Assembly (NCBI GenBank): GCA_011523445.1
Contig: WTGT01000100.1
Span: forward strand, 1-8,143
DNA length: 8,143 bases
Direction of reading: 5' to 3'
DNA from: Paracoccaceae bacterium
GTDB lineage: Bacteria > Pseudomonadota > Alphaproteobacteria > Rhodobacterales > Rhodobacteraceae
In this document: positions 5,364 through 8,143 of the stretch, in pieces
Position numbering within the stretch: the first letter of the stretch is position 1
How the letters are laid out: each line of letters starts with the position of its first letter
Notes under the pieces: generated by a model
What the model was told of the DNA's origin: nothing
The model's database searches: none
The model's input: only the letters and a program-made list of their open reading frames with translations
Made by a program: the position numbers and the translations under genes

Positions 5364-6773
5364 GTGAGTTCCAATGAAGAAATAATATCTATGATCGGGG
5401 AAGAGGAGATTGATTTTGTCGATCTTCGGTTTACCGACCCACGGGGGAAACTTCAGCATGTAACAATCATGGCTGACCAAGTTGACGAGGATTTCCTTGA
5501 AGAAGGAATGATGTTTGACGGATCTTCCATCGCAGGTTGGAAATCAATTGAAGCATCTGACATGAAACTCATGCCGGACCTCAATTCCCACTATATTGAT
5601 CCTTTCTACTCTGAAAGGACAATGTGCCTCCATTGTTCGGTAGTTGAACCTGATACAGGCGAACCTTACGAGCGTGATCCAAGAAGTACTGCCGAAAAAG
5701 CCGAGGCCTTTCTCAAGAATTCAGGTGTGGGTGATGTTGCCTATTTTGGACCGGAAGCCGAATTTTTCATGTTTGATGATGTTCGGTTCAGCAACGAGAT
5801 GCAAAAGGTTTCGTTTGAAGTGGATGCCGTTGATGCCCCTTGGAACAGCGACACCAAATATCCAACGGGCAATACCGGCTTTCGACCGGTCGTCAAAGGT
5901 GGTTACTTTCCTGTAAACCCGACAGATTCAGCCCAGAATATTCGTTCGGAAATGCTTTCAACCATGAAAAGCATCGGCATGAATGTCGACAAGCATCACC
6001 ACGAAGTGGCTGCAAGCCAACATGAACTTGGATTGATCTTTTCTTCTCTGACAGATCAGGGTGATCAGCTTCAAAAGTACAAATATGTTGTTCAGAATGT
6101 CGCTGATTTCTATGGACGTTCAGCAACCTTCATGCCCAAGCCAATCGCTGGAGACAACGGTACAGGCATGCATGTCAACATGTCTCTTTGGAAGGATGGC
6201 AATCCATTGTTCTCGGGAGACAGGTATGCTGACCTCAGTGACGAAGGTCTGTGGTTCATTGGTGGTTTGTTGAAGCATGCAAAATCCTTGAATGCCTTTA
6301 CCAATCCCACAACCAATTCCTACAAAAGGTTGATTCCTGGTTTTGAAGCTCCAGTTCTCAGGGCATATTCAGCCCGCAACCGTTCCGGTTGTATTCGAAT
6401 TCCATGGACTGAAAATCCCAAGGCAAAGAGGGTTGAAGCCCGCTTTCCTGATCCCATGGCCAACCCCTATCTCTGCTTTGCAGCACTCATGATGGCTGGG
6501 GTTGACGGAATCCTTAACAGGACCAATCCAGGTGAAGCCATGGACAAGAACCTGTATGACCTTCCACCCGAAGAGTTGCAGGGTATACCAACGGTTTGTT
6601 CCTCCTTGCGTGAAGCACTGGATTCATTGAACGAGGACATGGATTATCTTCTGGCCGGAGATGTGTTCACAAAGGATCAAATCGAAGGTTACAGTGAACT
6701 GAAATGGGAAGAGGTTTACAATTTTGAACATACACCTCATCCTGTTGAGTACCAAATGTACTATGCTGGATAA
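5364..6773 (+). CDS. glnA: Type I glutamine synthetase (glutamate-ammonia ligase)
   Basis: The enzyme makes glutamine from glutamate, ammonium and ATP, the main entry of nitrogen when ammonium is scarce; it works in the cytoplasm as a dodecamer. At 469 residues it has the normal length of GSI. The N-terminal beta-grasp part contains DLRFTDPRGK (20-29) and MFDGSSIAGW (50-59). Catalytic-domain motifs follow: GPEAEFF (129-135) with metal ligands Glu131 and Glu133, HHHEVAASQHELGL (211-224), GDNGTGMHVNMSLW (263-276), NPTTNSYKRLIPGFEAP (314-330), the flap and substrate segment YSARNRSGCIRIP (335-347), and EARFPDPMANPY (358-369). NLYDLPPEE (397-404 region) carries Tyr398, the adenylylation site, so it is the GSI-beta form switched off by GlnE under PII control. 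The start is a GTG with a strong ribosome site. It is co-directional with glnB, and the operon appears to end at the dyad just downstream. Confidence 0.98.
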   Translation: MSSNEEIISMIGEEEIDFVDLRFTDPRGKLQHVTIMADQVDEDFLEEGMMFDGSSIAGWKSIEASDMKLMPDLNSHYIDPFYSERTMCLHCSVVEPDTGEPYERDPRSTAEKAEAFLKNSGVGDVAYFGPEAEFFMFDDVRFSNEMQKVSFEVDAVDAPWNSDTKYPTGNTGFRPVVKGGYFPVNPTDSAQNIRSEMLSTMKSIGMNVDKHHHEVAASQHELGLIFSSLTDQGDQLQKYKYVVQNVADFYGRSATFMPKPIAGDNGTGMHVNMSLWKDGNPLFSGDRYADLSDEGLWFIGGLLKHAKSLNAFTNPTTNSYKRLIPGFEAPVLRAYSARNRSGCIRIPWTENPKAKRVEARFPDPMANPYLCFAALMMAGVDGILNRTNPGEAMDKNLYDLPPEELQGIPTVCSSLREALDSLNEDMDYLLAGDVFTKDQIEGYSELKWEEVYNFEHTPHPVEYQMYYAG

Positions 6774-6785
6774 CTAACCTCCTTA

Positions 6786-6810
6786 GTGGTGGAATTTGAA
6801 ATTCCACCAC
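6786..6810. terminator. Strong dyad between glnA and the convergent MATE gene, probable shared terminator
   Basis: Twelve-base arms (GTGGTGGAATTT and AAATTCCACCAC) surround a single central G. As RNA this folds to a stem of about 10 bp (GTGGTGGAAT with ATTCCACCAC) and a 5-nt loop. It starts 12 nt after the glnA stop and ends 10 nt before the stop of the convergent gene, the expected place for a bidirectional terminator. Neither strand has a real T-run after the stem (ATTCTTCCCC on the + strand), so efficient intrinsic termination is uncertain; it may instead protect 3' ends from exonucleases. Confidence 0.6.
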
Positions 6811-6820
6811 ATTCTTCCCC

Positions 6821-8143
6821 CTACACTAAAAATGAACCATCTCCTGAACCGAGTTTGGACAGTTTTCTTCGAAATCTGAAGTAAAACAGAATTGAGGCAA
6901 AGCCCAGACCGATAATAAAGCCACCATATACTCCCTCCCCTTCGAGCCCAACATTAAAGGCCAGAAAATAACTCGTGGGTATACCCACTACCCAGTAGCT
7001 TATTGCAGCTATGATCATGGGAATCAGAGTGTCCTTCAACCCCCTCAAGAAACCAAGCAGTACAGCCTGAAAGGCATCAAACAACTGAAAAAAGGCTGCA
7101 AACAGCAGGATTTTCATTCCAATGCCCAAAACATCTCTGGTTTCAGGGGTGTCCTCCTTCAGGAAGACGGAAATAAGTGTTTCGGGGAATAGAAGGAATA
7201 TGGTTATGACAACACAAGCAGCCATCAGATTCAACTCGAGAATTGCATTTGCAATGGTTTTTATTTCTACCGGATCATTCCTCCCAAGAGCACTGCTGAT
7301 TTGGGTTGTTCCGGCATAGGACAAGCCGTAATAAATCATGAATACCATGGCGCAAATCTCAATCACGATGCCATGGGCAGCAAGTGAAGCAGTATTGATC
7401 CATCCCATCATTATGGCAGCCCCTGAAAAGAAGGATGCCTCGGCAATCATGGCTGCACAAATGGGCCATCCCAGATTGAAAATTTCCCTGAAACTCGAAG
7501 AGTGAAAAGAAAGGAAATTCGAAAGCAACTTATAAGGCAGGAAATCCTTTACCCTAATCAGAAAAGCAAGCATGATCAGCAAGGCCAGTGAATGGGAAAC
7601 TGTTGAAGCTATTGCAGCACCCCTTACACCCAACTCCGGAAAGCCGAAATTTCCGAAAATCAGCAGATAGTTGGCAAAAATATTGAAGAGAGCACCAAGC
7701 AGTGTTGAAACGAAAATGATCTTCGGTCTGACTAGGGCAAGAAAAAAAGCCTTGAACACCATCAGGATCAGAGCCGGAAAAAGTCCCCACATGGCATAAA
7801 GAAGATAATCGGCAGCCAATTCGGATATGGCCGGATCTTGTCCCATCAGCAGGAATATGGATTGTGAAAGCCACATGGGTATCAACATGACTAAACAATA
7901 GAGAATGGTAATCCAGCATCCCATGCGAATGTAACGGCGTACCATCCATGATTTGTGACTACCCTCGGCATTTGAAGCCAACGAGATTACAGCTACCGAA
8001 AAGCCTGACCCAGTTATCATCAGGAAAACAAAAATGGTTGCTCCCAATACACCTGCTGCAAGGGCATCAACACTATACCGTCCAAGCATAATGGTATCGG
8101 TCAAATGCTTGACAGAATGTGCAATATTACTCCCGATAAGGGG
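6821..8143 (-). CDS. MATE family multidrug/cation efflux transporter, 5' end missing
   Basis: This inner-membrane antiporter belongs to the MATE family (NorM/DinF superfamily), which expels organic cations or other toxic compounds using a Na+ or H+ gradient. About 440 residues are visible and the frame is open through the right edge (P-L-I-G-S-N...). The TTG at 8104 is therefore an internal Leu and the gene starts outside the window, by comparison with the family only 10-25 residues away. The protein is hydrophobic throughout, with about 12 membrane segments in two similar halves. Family signs are TDTIMLGRYSVDALAAG near the N-terminus, whose Asp (16th visible residue) matches the position of the presumed cation-coupling Asp in NorM, NLGWPICAAMIAEASFF opening the second half, and QISSALGRNDP in the loop after it. 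TM1 contains an unusual His-Ser-Val-Lys-His stretch before this Asp. The export substrate cannot be told from sequence. It is convergent with glnA and has no visible functional link to it. Confidence 0.9.
   Translation of the reverse strand, partial: PLIGSNIAHSVKHLTDTIMLGRYSVDALAAGVLGATIFVFLMITGSGFSVAVISLASNAEGSHKSWMVRRYIRMGCWITILYCLVMLIPMWLSQSIFLLMGQDPAISELAADYLLYAMWGLFPALILMVFKAFFLALVRPKIIFVSTLLGALFNIFANYLLIFGNFGFPELGVRGAAIASTVSHSLALLIMLAFLIRVKDFLPYKLLSNFLSFHSSSFREIFNLGWPICAAMIAEASFFSGAAIMMGWINTASLAAHGIVIEICAMVFMIYYGLSYAGTTQISSALGRNDPVEIKTIANAILELNLMAACVVITIFLLFPETLISVFLKEDTPETRDVLGIGMKILLFAAFFQLFDAFQAVLLGFLRGLKDTLIPMIIAAISYWVVGIPTSYFLAFNVGLEGEGVYGGFIIGLGFASILFYFRFRRKLSKLGSGDGSFLV

Noticed and set aside
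7554..7949. A 131-codon minus-strand frame inside the MATE gene.
   Set aside because: It is a shifted frame of the same strand as the MATE gene, rich in Ser, His and Cys with no membrane pattern or motif; the MATE frame is well supported.

Overview
The window looks like a piece of an alphaproteobacterial chromosome of moderate GC (mid-40s per cent by eye), possibly a marine lineage related to Rhodobacterales. The evidence is the gene order nnr, glnB, glnA, an alphaproteobacterial-type PII protein (AST-EKIGDGKIFV rather than the enteric TGKIGDGK form) and the style of the LivM and MATE proteins. These assignments come from recalled family features; no database search was run.

Layout. From 1 to 3049 on the + strand runs the 3' end of an aromatic-compound operon: the C-terminus of a LivM-type ABC permease (cut by the left edge), a TfdB-type FAD-dependent phenol/aromatic hydroxylase, and an intradiol ring-cleavage dioxygenase of the hydroxyquinol/chlorocatechol group. 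Spacing is very tight (0 and 9 nt). Convergent to it, from 4654 to 3107, is nnr, the bifunctional NAD(P)HX repair enzyme. A 336-bp AT-rich divergent intergenic region (4655-4990) follows, then glnB and glnA (4991-6773, + strand), the core of ammonium assimilation and its nitrogen sensor. A near-perfect dyad at 6786-6810 separates glnA from a convergent MATE-family efflux gene (6821 to the right edge, - strand, 5' end missing).

How the genes fit together. The first three genes form a plausible uptake, hydroxylate and cleave module: import of an organic substrate, ring hydroxylation to a catechol or trihydroxybenzene, then ortho cleavage to a muconate or maleylacetate. The later steps (for example maleylacetate reductase) are not in the window and would be expected to the left. 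GlnB senses 2-oxoglutarate, ATP/ADP and glutamine status and controls glutamine synthetase through GlnE/NtrB partners elsewhere. Nnr and the MATE pump are housekeeping and defence functions with no evident functional link to these modules.

All complete genes are intact, with no frameshift, insertion sequence, tRNA, CRISPR array or phage gene seen. I found no convincing undescribed system. The parts most worth a second look are the substrate of the aromatic operon, the dyads in the glnB upstream region and the glnA-distal dyad.
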